Part shown: in pieces, positions 14,834 through 22,549 of the stretch
Position numbering within the stretch: position 1 is the first letter of the stretch
Layout: each line of letters opens with the position of its first letter
Source of the DNA: a virus
DNA length: 63,456 nt
IMG/VR virus record: IMGVR_UViG_3300047558_000137
Coordinates: 310,859 to 374,314 of that record
Direction: 5' to 3' (one strand)
Notes under the pieces: model-generated
Told to the model about the DNA's origin: nothing
Databases searched by the model: none
The model's input: the letters and a program-made list of their open reading frames with translations, nothing else
Translations under genes and position numbers: made by a program

Positions 14834-15158
14834 GATCTCTAGCGTCTGCAAAGTTAATTAAAAACCATAAATCCGTCCCGGTCTTGGCGTTGTATTCACG
14901 TTCAAGTTCGCGACGGGTTTTTTCTTTTGGATTCTCTATTGTTCCAACTGGACTGGCTACACCGTATTCTGTACTGTTAGGAACGTTGTCCATTAAGCCT
15001 GCTACTGCACCCTGTAGGCCACCCGGAACTGGTGCTGTTTCAACAATACCTGCTAATTTTTTAATTTCAGATAAGTCTGCGGCATCCATAACTGCATCTT
15101 GCTCACCTGTTTCTCCAGGCAGAACAAAGTTAGCACTTGTTATACGATACTGCTTCAT
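14757..15158 (-). CDS. Hypothetical protein with LAG motif (133 aa)
   Basis: 133 aa, no recognised domain. It contains DLSEIKKLAGI near residue 30, the same short motif as in the gp22-like and 518-aa proteins. The C-terminus is proline/glutamine-rich. The ATG overlaps the stop of the 131-aa gene by 4 bp (ATGA). Its 3' end is encoded antisense to the HNH gene, so both proteins constrain the same 77 bp. Confidence 0.6.
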   Translation of the reverse strand: MKQYRITSANFVLPGETGEQDAVMDAADLSEIKKLAGIVETAPVPGGLQGAVAGLMDNVPNSTEYGVASPVGTIENPKEKTRRELEREYNAKTGTDLWFLINFADARDLRRQIESYLDKHPQYQQRPLPGQDS

Positions 15159-15550
15159 TTCTTTTTAGATTTTAATTGAACTGGCCCGGGGTTGCGATGT
15201 GGACTATGTTTATGAGTATCTTCTGGCTCAGCACTTTTAGACCACGGTTGAATTTTTTTAACATCGCCCGGAATTGTTGCGTCTGCCTGACGAAACATGT
15301 TGTATTCTTCTTCTGTATAAGGATGTTCACTGTTATACTTCTCAATCCAACTATAAGCATCCATATCAACTGGCTTACTAGGATCTTTACCATCAGCCAT
15401 GGCAGTAGCCATCCATTTACGGTTAGCATAATTAACACGGTCATATCCGCCGTCGTCGCGACTAACAGTTATACTTTTTTGCACCGCTTTGTGTTCGGGC
15501 TTTACTGTTCCATGGATATTTTCTGTAATGATAATGTCAGTGATTTTCAT
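15155..15550 (-). CDS. Hypothetical late protein (131 aa)
   Basis: 131 aa, basic C-terminus (KSKKK), rich in Lys, His and Asp. No recognised family. The ATG lies exactly 5 nt after GCTAAATA, with no Shine-Dalgarno sequence, so late leaderless expression is predicted. Coupled to the 133-aa gene by a 4-bp overlap. Confidence 0.6.
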   Translation of the reverse strand: MKITDIIITENIHGTVKPEHKAVQKSITVSRDDGGYDRVNYANRKWMATAMADGKDPSKPVDMDAYSWIEKYNSEHPYTEEEYNMFRQADATIPGDVKKIQPWSKSAEPEDTHKHSPHRNPGPVQLKSKKK

Positions 15551-15555
15551 ATAAG

Positions 15556-15562
15556 TATTTAG
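15556..15562 (-). promoter_or_regulatory. Late promoter CTAAATA, 5 nt before ATG
   Basis: The minus strand reads GCTAAATA CTTAT ATG (start at 15550). It overlaps the stop codon region of the upstream SGNH-like gene. Confidence 0.65.
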
Positions 15563-16317
15563 CGTAATTTTCTTAAAAAATAATTAGCAATTGCCATATG
15601 AGATTCTATAGATAGCTGGGATATTTTTGTACCCTGAGATGGCAAGTACGTAAACATACCATCAATCGGTTCTCTATTTCTGTTAATGATCAGCTCATGC
15701 AGCTCTGAACCAATTGATTTAGCAGTTTGTGCTATTAGCAATTGATTTTTTCTATAGTTGTAGTTGTTACTTACCCAATCAATGTGGTCCCACCAATCAG
15801 TATAAGGGACTTCATTTATTTCTGAATATATACCGCCTTGAAATTTTTTACTAACAAACTCTCTAGTAGAAAATCCGGGCCACAATATGCAAACATGTTT
15901 TACTGCCCCATCTAATGCTAACATTGCTTTAGCTAAAATACGGGCCATTCCATCAGGACTTAAACTAGGTACACTTAAATTAACTACAGTTTCTGATCTT
16001 TGATTTTGTATAAGTGATGAAAATATATTATTAAACTCAACGCCTCGACCCATTCCATCACTGTCACTTATAACTAAAATTAATTCTTTTGTTTTTAAGT
16101 CATCTAAGATGTAATCAAAATTTGATCTGTACCCTAGGTTATTAAACGTATAGTTGATGCCCGCTTGTTCTAGTGTTATATCGTGTACATCTGGTCCTGT
16201 TAGTTGTATTCCATGGCGTGTCACAACTGCCCATGCAGGTGGAATTTCAGGTTTCCAATGTTCGTTAGGCAAGTGATCTTTGCCTAATAGCTGTTCTATT
16301 TGTTCTACTAGATCCAT
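15559..16317 (-). CDS. SGNH-hydrolase-like protein
   Basis: 252 aa. The layout resembles SGNH/GDSL esterase-like proteins: N-N-x-G-Y-R-S-N followed by a strand and ISDSDGMGRGVEFN, comparable to the GDSxTxG nucleophile block, then VVNLSVPS. The canonical GDS is changed to SDSDG and the C-terminal DxxH block is not obvious, so activity is doubtful. The phage encodes two clearer SGNH proteins near 50-52 kb. A TTAAATA element lies 4 nt before the ATG. Confidence 0.5.
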   Translation of the reverse strand: MDLVEQIEQLLGKDHLPNEHWKPEIPPAWAVVTRHGIQLTGPDVHDITLEQAGINYTFNNLGYRSNFDYILDDLKTKELILVISDSDGMGRGVEFNNIFSSLIQNQRSETVVNLSVPSLSPDGMARILAKAMLALDGAVKHVCILWPGFSTREFVSKKFQGGIYSEINEVPYTDWWDHIDWVSNNYNYRKNQLLIAQTAKSIGSELHELIINRNREPIDGMFTYLPSQGTKISQLSIESHMAIANYFLRKLR

Positions 16318-16321
16318 GGAG

Positions 16322-16328
16322 TATTTAA
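16322..16328 (-). promoter_or_regulatory. Late-promoter-like TTAAATA, 4 nt before ATG
   Basis: The minus strand reads TTAAATA CTCC ATG. One nucleotide closer than the 5-nt class. Confidence 0.45.
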
Positions 16329-16330
16329 GA

Positions 16331-16356
16331 AAAAAGCGAGCCCGGGCTCGCTTTTT
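16331..16356 (-). terminator. Strong bidirectional terminator
   Basis: A GC-rich perfect palindrome (GCGAGCCC/GGGCTCGC) is flanked by A5 and T5, so it would terminate on both strands. It closes the operon of the 664-aa gene. Confidence 0.85.
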
Positions 16357-16375
16357 ATTTGGGGCAAGTTAATAA

Positions 16376-18370
16376 TCAATTAACTTTTTTGATACTTTCG
16401 TATTCAGCAGCTAATGATGCTTCTAACGCTAGAATCGATTCGTCTGTTGAACGAACTGGTTTAGCTGGACGGTTTGGTTGCTGTGTCATACGGTTGTCAC
16501 CTGGGCCACCGTACATGCTCTTTTCACCTGCATCGCCTTCGCCAGGGCCCATTGTGCTAGCATCCATGCTGTAATAATCTTCTTCTGGCTCATTGGCAAA
16601 TTCTTCTTCGATGCCTTCGTCACCAATGCTTACCATTTCTGGTTCAGCTGGTTGAGACATAGCTTGATTGCTATCGCCAGCTAAGCCAGCAATCTTCAAC
16701 ATCTGCATTAGCTCGTCAACTGCACTGCCGTCTGCACTGATAGTAACATTCTTGTTACCGTCTGTACTTTGGTTTGTGTTAACAGAAATGTTGCCATCTT
16801 TTTCCATTCCTGGGACGCCTGGCATATCGCACTCATCCATTTCGTCGATGTCTACTTGTTTAACAGCATTGGTACCAGGAATCTTTTGACCGATTGCAAT
16901 GTCGTCATTTTCTAGACCACCAGTGAAACGGTTACCTTCTTCTACTTCATCAGTGTCAAAAGTTTGACCAAATGCGCTAAATTCGTCACGGCCTGCTTTT
17001 TCCGCGGCGTTATCTTGTTGGCTAATGTATTCACCACGACTAGCTTCGTCCATGTCTGCTTCATCAATGTCTCCACGTAGGCGATCAAAATCGGCTGCTG
17101 TTAATTTACCTTTTGGTTCTGCAACATCTAAACGATCTTGATTACCAGGTAAGTCGCGGCTTTCAGCAACATTCAATCCTGCTAAACGAGCTAGCTCATT
17201 TAGTTCAGCATCTTCCATTGTGCGCTTGTTCATAGTATGACGAGTTAATGCATCGCCTGTTGGGCCACCTAGTGCATCAATTGCCTTGTTAACACCACCA
17301 GCAACTGCGCCTGCAGCACGAGCAACAATACCAGGCTTGGCAGTAGGTGTTCTGAAGTCTGGGTTTAATGCCATAGCATCTTGACCAGCTGGGCCAGGTG
17401 GATATCCACGTGGGTTACCTACGCCGTCTGTAACAATCTTCTTACCATGATTGTGAATCTTTAAGAAGGCTTCTAGCTTGTCACTGCAATGACCTGTTTT
17501 CTTAAATGTGTTGATGTCTTGTTGTAGTTCAGACAACATTTCGCCAACAGTCATGTCAGTTTCTTTCATCATGTCAGCAAAGTTAATGCCTTCTTTGATG
17601 CTCTTAGCAATCTCATGCCCTTTAGAGACTACCTTCTTTGGTAAGTTATGTGCTGGCTTTGTGCCATAGCCTGCTTGCTTCTTAGCTGCTGCCATACCGA
17701 TTGCATATTTGTTTTTCGGTGCTTCGTTTACGCTTTCGCCCCAATGTCCTGCATCGCCGGAGTCATTATGAGGATCTGCTTTACCTTTGATTTTGCGACC
17801 TTCTTTGCCACTAGGTGGGGTATCAGGTGTACGACCAAATGGGTCATTACTCTTAGGGCCGGACATTGGCTTTTCATTTGTGTCTTCTTTGTCGCGGTAA
17901 CCATAGTCACCTTTGTGTACTTTACCTTCTTCCATGCTGTGCTCAGTACAAGTACCAGCTTCGCACATTGCACATTCTTCAACACTTTCGGCCCAACCTG
18001 CTGCTTGAGCTGCACGAGTCAATGAACCTTTGTCCATCTTAGAACCTTTAGCAATAGCTTGGTCAGCAACACTGGCTGCTGTTTGTGTTGTGTTTGGCTT
18101 CTTAGCCTGTGGCGCCATTGTAACTTTATTCATGTTGCGTGGATCTAAATCTGTTGCTACCTTGCTAGCCAATGCGCCAAAGCCTTCAGCAAATTGGTGT
18201 GCTAGTTTAGCTTCAATTTTATTAACACCTTCTAGTACGCTACCTTTGGCTTCTACGCTTTCACGTATTTGTTGCACCAGGGCATCATGCTTTTCTTGTG
18301 GAGTTGGCTTTAAAGATTCCAACTTGCCTAATATACTATAAATGTTGTCGTGGGGGAAATTTTTGCTCAT
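16376..18370 (-). CDS. Hypothetical low-complexity protein, probably head/core associated
   Basis: 664 aa, acidic, rich in Gly, Asp, Glu, Ala and Met, with many short linker-like stretches. No enzymatic domain is recognised. Two copies of the LAG-type motif are present (ELARLAGLNVAES mid-protein and MLKIAGLAG later), shared with the gp22-like scaffold. A Cys cluster (CAMCEAGTC) lies near residue 135. It lies between gp17 and gp16 in a morphogenesis block. A role as an internal head protein or core component is inference. Confidence 0.65.
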   Translation of the reverse strand: MSKNFPHDNIYSILGKLESLKPTPQEKHDALVQQIRESVEAKGSVLEGVNKIEAKLAHQFAEGFGALASKVATDLDPRNMNKVTMAPQAKKPNTTQTAASVADQAIAKGSKMDKGSLTRAAQAAGWAESVEECAMCEAGTCTEHSMEEGKVHKGDYGYRDKEDTNEKPMSGPKSNDPFGRTPDTPPSGKEGRKIKGKADPHNDSGDAGHWGESVNEAPKNKYAIGMAAAKKQAGYGTKPAHNLPKKVVSKGHEIAKSIKEGINFADMMKETDMTVGEMLSELQQDINTFKKTGHCSDKLEAFLKIHNHGKKIVTDGVGNPRGYPPGPAGQDAMALNPDFRTPTAKPGIVARAAGAVAGGVNKAIDALGGPTGDALTRHTMNKRTMEDAELNELARLAGLNVAESRDLPGNQDRLDVAEPKGKLTAADFDRLRGDIDEADMDEASRGEYISQQDNAAEKAGRDEFSAFGQTFDTDEVEEGNRFTGGLENDDIAIGQKIPGTNAVKQVDIDEMDECDMPGVPGMEKDGNISVNTNQSTDGNKNVTISADGSAVDELMQMLKIAGLAGDSNQAMSQPAEPEMVSIGDEGIEEEFANEPEEDYYSMDASTMGPGEGDAGEKSMYGGPGDNRMTQQPNRPAKPVRSTDESILALEASLAAEYESIKKVN

Positions 18371-18372
18371 GA

Positions 18373-18957
18373 TTAACCTCTAGGTTTACGATATACTGTA
18401 TTCTGTGTTGTGCCTACAGGACTTGTAGTACCGACACCTTCAGTCGACATTGCGCCAGACTTTTCACCTTCAGCAGCAAATTCAAATTTGCGGCTTTCTA
18501 ATTCTTTTAGTAGACTACCTACACGAACTTGTCCAGATAGTTCTTGTCCACCTTCTGTTGCTTTTAATTCAGCGTCAGTTAGAATAGCACCTGTGTTACC
18601 TTGTCCTAAACCTTCTGCTTCTTCTGTATCAACAGCTTCATTTAGATTACGTACACAAATCCAATCTGGATTTAACATTGCACGTTCTTTGATTGTTTGA
18701 CGTATTTGAACAGTGGTTGCAGGATATGTTACTTTAACATCAAACTGCCAGCACTCACATGCACCCCACTGTGGGAATTCTCTGTGTTCCATAATTGGAA
18801 GACTTTTAACTGGACTAACACTTTCTAGCTGATATGTTTCTAGTGCGTGTTTGATACGGTCCATTACTTCGCCTTTTGGCTCAATTGTTGCCAATTTGAT
18901 ACGAAACTCATATGGCTTGTTAAGCTCAAAAATGTATGACTGAAATGCTTTCATCAT
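18373..18957 (-). CDS. Conserved hypothetical structural-type protein (194 aa)
   Basis: 194 aa. The N-terminal half is a compact alpha/beta region (PYEFRIKLATIEP... WQFDVKVTYP) and the C-terminal half is low complexity. No recognised function. It begins after a CTAAATA late element with a 17-nt leader holding AGGA. It lies two bases upstream of the 664-aa gene and is probably co-expressed. Confidence 0.6.
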   Translation of the reverse strand: MMKAFQSYIFELNKPYEFRIKLATIEPKGEVMDRIKHALETYQLESVSPVKSLPIMEHREFPQWGACECWQFDVKVTYPATTVQIRQTIKERAMLNPDWICVRNLNEAVDTEEAEGLGQGNTGAILTDAELKATEGGQELSGQVRVGSLLKELESRKFEFAAEGEKSGAMSTEGVGTTSPVGTTQNTVYRKPRG

Positions 18958-18974
18958 TATAATCCTATATTCTA

Positions 18975-18981
18975 TATTTAG
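18975..18981 (-). promoter_or_regulatory. Late promoter CTAAATA with leader
   Basis: GCTAAATA on the minus strand, 17 nt before the ATG at 18957. Here a Shine-Dalgarno AGGA is present, unlike the 5-nt-spaced class. Confidence 0.55.
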
Positions 18982-18991
18982 CCAGAAAGGC

Positions 18992-19486
18992 TCATTTATC
19001 TTTCTTGCCTAGTATCTGTTTTAGTAGTTCATTGCGATCAAGCACAACGCCCTGCCCATCAATTGGTTCTTCTGGGTCGGCTGCACCCGTTTTTGCATCT
19101 TTTTTAATTTGGTGATCTAGTCTAGCTTTGGCTAGTTGCAGGTTGATCATACGCAACTTCTTGTCCATTTTGGCTGTTTTAGCTGTAATGGCGTGCCCTA
19201 ATAGTGTACCTGCTGTTTGAAATATAACGCCACCAAAACGTGGGTCAACATTCATACCTAAATCAAGTAGGTCTTCGGCTTTGCTTTTTGCCAGCTCTGC
19301 TAGTTCATCTAGATCGGAATCGCTTGAGTCCAGATCTGATACTAAAGGCAGTGCTGCATCAATTTTATCAATTGCTAGATCTACTTCGGCAATAATTGCT
19401 TTGTTTTCTTCAACAGTAGCTTTGGCTTCTTCTGTTGTAATTGAAGCTTCGGGTAGATTAAATAGTTCTTCGAGTTTTTTGGTCAT
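18992..19486 (-). CDS. 16: Terminase small subunit (gp16)
   Basis: 164 aa, the size of T4 gp16. The central helical region 'SDLDELAELAKSKAEDLLDLGMNVDPRFGG' followed by a Lys-rich helix (AKTAKMDKKLRMINLQLAKARL) matches the T4-like gp16 pattern. It recognises packaging sites and stimulates gp17 ATPase. The start is 5 nt after ATAAATA and has no Shine-Dalgarno sequence. Confidence 0.75.
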   Translation of the reverse strand: MTKKLEELFNLPEASITTEEAKATVEENKAIIAEVDLAIDKIDAALPLVSDLDSSDSDLDELAELAKSKAEDLLDLGMNVDPRFGGVIFQTAGTLLGHAITAKTAKMDKKLRMINLQLAKARLDHQIKKDAKTGAADPEEPIDGQGVVLDRNELLKQILGKKDK

Positions 19487-19491
19487 ACCAA

Positions 19492-19498
19492 TATTTAT
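19492..19498 (-). promoter_or_regulatory. Late promoter ATAAATA, 5 nt before ATG
   Basis: The minus strand reads AAATAAATA TTGGT ATG (start at 19486). Confidence 0.65.
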
Positions 19499-19932
19499 TT
19501 GGCACGGCCCTGGTGGAAAATATCGTTTTCGGTAACAACTCTAAACTTTAGTCCCTGTGCCGCACACCAAGCACGGGCCGCTTCCCATTTTGCCATATTT
19601 AGAACTGCGGCCGCTTGGGCACGTGGACTACGTCCAGCTTCTTGTAAACTGGTTTCTTTTGTTGGTTTTACTTCTATTACTTCAGCATGTTGTTTGCCCG
19701 CGGCATCTACGTAGACCATTAAAAAGTCTGGTACATAGATGGTCATTTTATTTGTAAATGGATTGCGGTAACTAATATGTATTGCTTCACTGGCCCATTG
19801 TGTAACTGCTGGATTGTTATCACAAAAGGTCATAAACGTATGTTCCCACCCTGAGCGATAAGTTGGTGCTTTGTTCCCTACATACTTCGCTGGATTTTGT
19901 ATTTGATATTTGCCTTGGGCGTATTTGCTCAT
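19495..19932 (-). CDS. 4: Head completion protein gp4
   Basis: 145 aa (T4 gp4 is 150). The pattern YRSGWEHTFMTFCDNNP, then YVPDFLMVY and EVIEVKP is that of the TnsA/restriction-like nuclease fold of gp4 (acidic residues in PDF and ExK). In T4, gp4 (gene 50/65) acts on the packaged DNA end so the neck can attach. It overlaps the upstream 130-aa gene by 4 bp. Confidence 0.82.
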   Translation of the reverse strand: MSKYAQGKYQIQNPAKYVGNKAPTYRSGWEHTFMTFCDNNPAVTQWASEAIHISYRNPFTNKMTIYVPDFLMVYVDAAGKQHAEVIEVKPTKETSLQEAGRSPRAQAAAVLNMAKWEAARAWCAAQGLKFRVVTENDIFHQGRAK

Positions 19933-20321
19933 AATAGAATTGTTCTAGCAACGTAAGGACTAGTCTTTGTAGTTCCTCTGATTCCCAACGTACTTGTTGG
20001 TGCTCTGTTGATATTTAAAAAAGCAATTAGATAATTGTTTAATTGACCTTTAGGCAAACGCTGGAATTCGCTTAATACATTTAACGGATTTATATTCTGT
20101 GCCATTGCTGTATATAAAACTGCTGCCGCTAAATTTTTTGCAGCCATTTTATTACTAGTATACTGTTCAAAGAATCCTAGAATAGCTGCATCAGTATCCG
20201 ACGAAACATTAAACGGAATAGAATAAAAATTGTTAAAATATTTTCTTGCATCTAATTTATCTGTTGCTAGGCTAATGTCTGGACCCGATAAATTTGTTGC
20301 TGTAGTTATCTGTGTAGTCAT
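19929..20321 (-). CDS. Conserved T4-like cyanophage-type hypothetical protein
   Basis: 130 aa. It resembles a small protein found beside gp4 in T4-like cyanophages (ARKYFNNFYSIPF, an NLAAAVLYTA helix, and the ending ARTIL). No biochemical function known; a virion or baseplate role is likely from position. ATGA overlap with gene 4. Confidence 0.55.
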   Translation of the reverse strand: MTTQITTATNLSGPDISLATDKLDARKYFNNFYSIPFNVSSDTDAAILGFFEQYTSNKMAAKNLAAAVLYTAMAQNINPLNVLSEFQRLPKGQLNNYLIAFLNINRAPTSTLGIRGTTKTSPYVARTILL

Positions 20322-20328
20322 AATTTAA

Positions 20329-21825
20329 TTACTCGTAATAGCCACTGGAGAATACATCAAAAGACATACCAGATGGTGCGTTAAACAGATAATCAGAGTA
20401 TATATTGGAAGATACTGCACCAGAGAATAGCTCACTTGCTGGTTTTGCAATATTCTCAGATACAAAACCTCCAATACTGTTAGAAATCTGATCAGATACT
20501 TTACCTACGTAGGCATTAATTGCAGTTGATGCATAACCTATTGCATATTGTGTTGCCATGTTTTGTACTGTTGCTAATGCAGCCTTAGGATTAGCAATAA
20601 CTGATGCAGCCATACCAACAATAGATTGACCATTACTGCCAAGGCCCTTAGCAATGCCGCCAATAACCCCGTTAGCCAATGAACTAGCGGCATTATTAAC
20701 AATTCCATAGCCTGCTGCCTGAAGTTGTTGGCCAACACTTTGACTGCTACTTACGCCCCTGGCTAGGCTACCAAAACTAGGAACTGCAATACCACCATTG
20801 TTAACAACCGACCCGGCAGCAAATAATGTACTTTGATTAAACACTGAACTAAATGTAGTTGCACCGGTAAATGTTGCTGAAGATGTTGTGCCAGCAACAT
20901 AGTAATAAGGGTTTCTTGTAGCAGGACTATCTGCTAAGTCCGTAATAGTGTCCGGTACTTGTTGTGTAGTTCTAGAACTGTTATCATAATGTAAATCAAT
21001 GAACCCGCCAACGTTGTTTTCTGTAACATACCCTGTTAGATATTTTACTGTTTCATATTGCACAGTCATGTCGTGTTGCATGAGATTGTTTTCTCCCATG
21101 GTATGATCGCCATGCTTGAAACTTGTAATGATTGGATTTATTAATTCGTATTCGCTAAACTGTCCTTGATACAAACTATAAATTCTAATAGCTTGTATGT
21201 ATTGATATTCTTGATAACTGTTAGTTGAAGTGTAATAACTGCCAACTGGCATTGGGCGAGGAGTATATCCCCATTCGAAATTTGTACGGCTTTGATATTT
21301 GTGAGGTGCAGAATATGTTACATCATTATAATCTGGATCTCTATAAAAGTAACTGTAGTAGTCATACCAAAAATTTCTCACGTTATCTGCCTGGTCGTCG
21401 TGAAATGAAATTGTTACTGGATCGTAATTAATTTTATTCTGTGTAATATTTTTACGATTGTAGGCATTGTGAATTTTTGTATCGATGCTAAACTTTGGTA
21501 GTGTAACGCTCTTAACAATTACACCAAGTTCTTGTGCTGCGTGATTGCTAACTGTACTAATCAATGGATTAAAATCAAATTCTACATAAAATAGAAATCC
21601 ATATTTAGGACTTAGTCTAAATTGACTGTCTGTAAATATTCTAGCAGCGTGTTTGTAATCATGAAGTATTTCTTCTCTAGGGGCCGCGGCTATTGTCGTT
21701 TTTGCTGTGCTAGGATAATTATCTATACCTGTCAAAATTCGCTGAGGAGAGGAAGTTAAGTCGGCTTTAACACCTTTTGCATAGTTGTTAAGTCCAAAGA
21801 CAGGGTTTAATACTTGGTCGGCCAT
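20329..21825 (-). CDS. Tail-tube-related baseplate protein (gp48/gp54-like)
   Basis: 498 aa from the ATG at 21825, chosen because ATAAATA ends exactly 5 nt before it. The first 280 residues look like a gp19-type tube fold (YGFLFYVEFDFNP, LPKFSIDTKIHNAYNRK, YDPVTISFHDD), as in the tube initiator and cap proteins gp54/gp48 that join baseplate and tube. The remaining 200 residues are Gly/Ala/Ser-rich with possible hydrophobic helices. Which of the two T4 proteins it replaces cannot be decided here. Confidence 0.6.
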   Translation of the reverse strand: MADQVLNPVFGLNNYAKGVKADLTSSPQRILTGIDNYPSTAKTTIAAAPREEILHDYKHAARIFTDSQFRLSPKYGFLFYVEFDFNPLISTVSNHAAQELGVIVKSVTLPKFSIDTKIHNAYNRKNITQNKINYDPVTISFHDDQADNVRNFWYDYYSYFYRDPDYNDVTYSAPHKYQSRTNFEWGYTPRPMPVGSYYTSTNSYQEYQYIQAIRIYSLYQGQFSEYELINPIITSFKHGDHTMGENNLMQHDMTVQYETVKYLTGYVTENNVGGFIDLHYDNSSRTTQQVPDTITDLADSPATRNPYYYVAGTTSSATFTGATTFSSVFNQSTLFAAGSVVNNGGIAVPSFGSLARGVSSSQSVGQQLQAAGYGIVNNAASSLANGVIGGIAKGLGSNGQSIVGMAASVIANPKAALATVQNMATQYAIGYASTAINAYVGKVSDQISNSIGGFVSENIAKPASELFSGAVSSNIYSDYLFNAPSGMSFDVFSSGYYE

Positions 21826-21830
21826 AACAA

Positions 21831-21837
21831 TATTTAT
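21831..21837 (-). promoter_or_regulatory. Late promoter ATAAATA, 5 nt before ATG
   Basis: The minus strand reads GATAAATA TTGTT ATG. This fixes the start at 21825, not the upstream in-frame ATG at 21840. Confidence 0.65.
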
Positions 21838-21841
21838 CAAT

Positions 21842-21869
21842 AAAAAACCCGGCGTTTTACTGCCGGGTT
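21842..21869 (-). terminator. Intrinsic terminator after gp19
   Basis: AACCCGGC/GCCGGGTT with an 8-nt loop, then T6 on the minus strand. It ends the sheath-tube transcript. Confidence 0.82.
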
Positions 21870-21894
21870 AAATTTTTCATTATTCTTTCGAATA

Positions 21895-22512
21895 TTAGTT
21901 AATTGCTGATCCAGGTGTCTTTGTAACAACTGTACGGCTACCAACCCCACCGCCAACTGATTGAACTGCGTTATCAAACTTAATTGTTAATGCAATCTGC
22001 ACAGGGTCGTTACTGTTGTATGCCATATCGCCCCAATCAACTTGGCTTAAGAAGCAACCATATAGGTCCCATGCTTCAAGTACGATTGGAGTACTAGCGC
22101 CGTTACCGCCGTCTAACACTTCATAGCTCATTTGGAATTTGTAGTTAATACCAGATGCTGCACTAGCTTGTTCTAAGAAATCGTATTGCTTTTGAACTTG
22201 CTCTGCAACAATCTTGCTAACTGCACCAGTAGAATCATCGCGTAAGTTTACGGTTGTTTCTTGCCATTCTGGTTTACCTTGTAGATATACTTTGCTGTTG
22301 TAAACATCAATTGTAATTGGGTTGAAGTTTACGTTCGGGCGCTTAATATCCACAACTTGTTTAGTTAACTCGTTCGTTTCGTTTGATACACCAAAATTAG
22401 TAAATGTTGCACGAAAACGATACTTTAATTTTGGCATCAACAAACCCTGGCTCTCTGAGCTTTGGTTATTTGCTAGAGGCACTGTAAATTTGCTTAATGA
22501 TCCTGTTGCCAT
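21895..22512 (-). CDS. 19: Tail tube protein gp19
   Basis: 205 aa (T4 gp19 is 163). N-terminal LKYRFRATFTNFG, DIKRPNVNFNPITIDVYNSKVYLQGKP and ETTVNLRDD match the gp19/Hcp-type tube fold. It forms the inner tube inside the gp18 sheath. Good Shine-Dalgarno (AGGAG) and a late promoter upstream; the adjacent terminator suggests very high expression. Confidence 0.85.
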   Translation of the reverse strand: MATGSLSKFTVPLANNQSSESQGLLMPKLKYRFRATFTNFGVSNETNELTKQVVDIKRPNVNFNPITIDVYNSKVYLQGKPEWQETTVNLRDDSTGAVSKIVAEQVQKQYDFLEQASAASGINYKFQMSYEVLDGGNGASTPIVLEAWDLYGCFLSQVDWGDMAYNSNDPVQIALTIKFDNAVQSVGGGVGSRTVVTKTPGSAIN

Positions 22513-22533
22513 TTGTTATTCTCCTGTTACTCT

Positions 22534-22540
22534 TATTTAT
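22534..22540 (-). promoter_or_regulatory. Late promoter ATAAATA for gp19
   Basis: GATAAATA on the minus strand, 21 nt before the ATG, with AGGAG in the leader. This gives gp19 its own promoter below gp18. Confidence 0.6.
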
Positions 22541-22549
22541 CCAAACTTC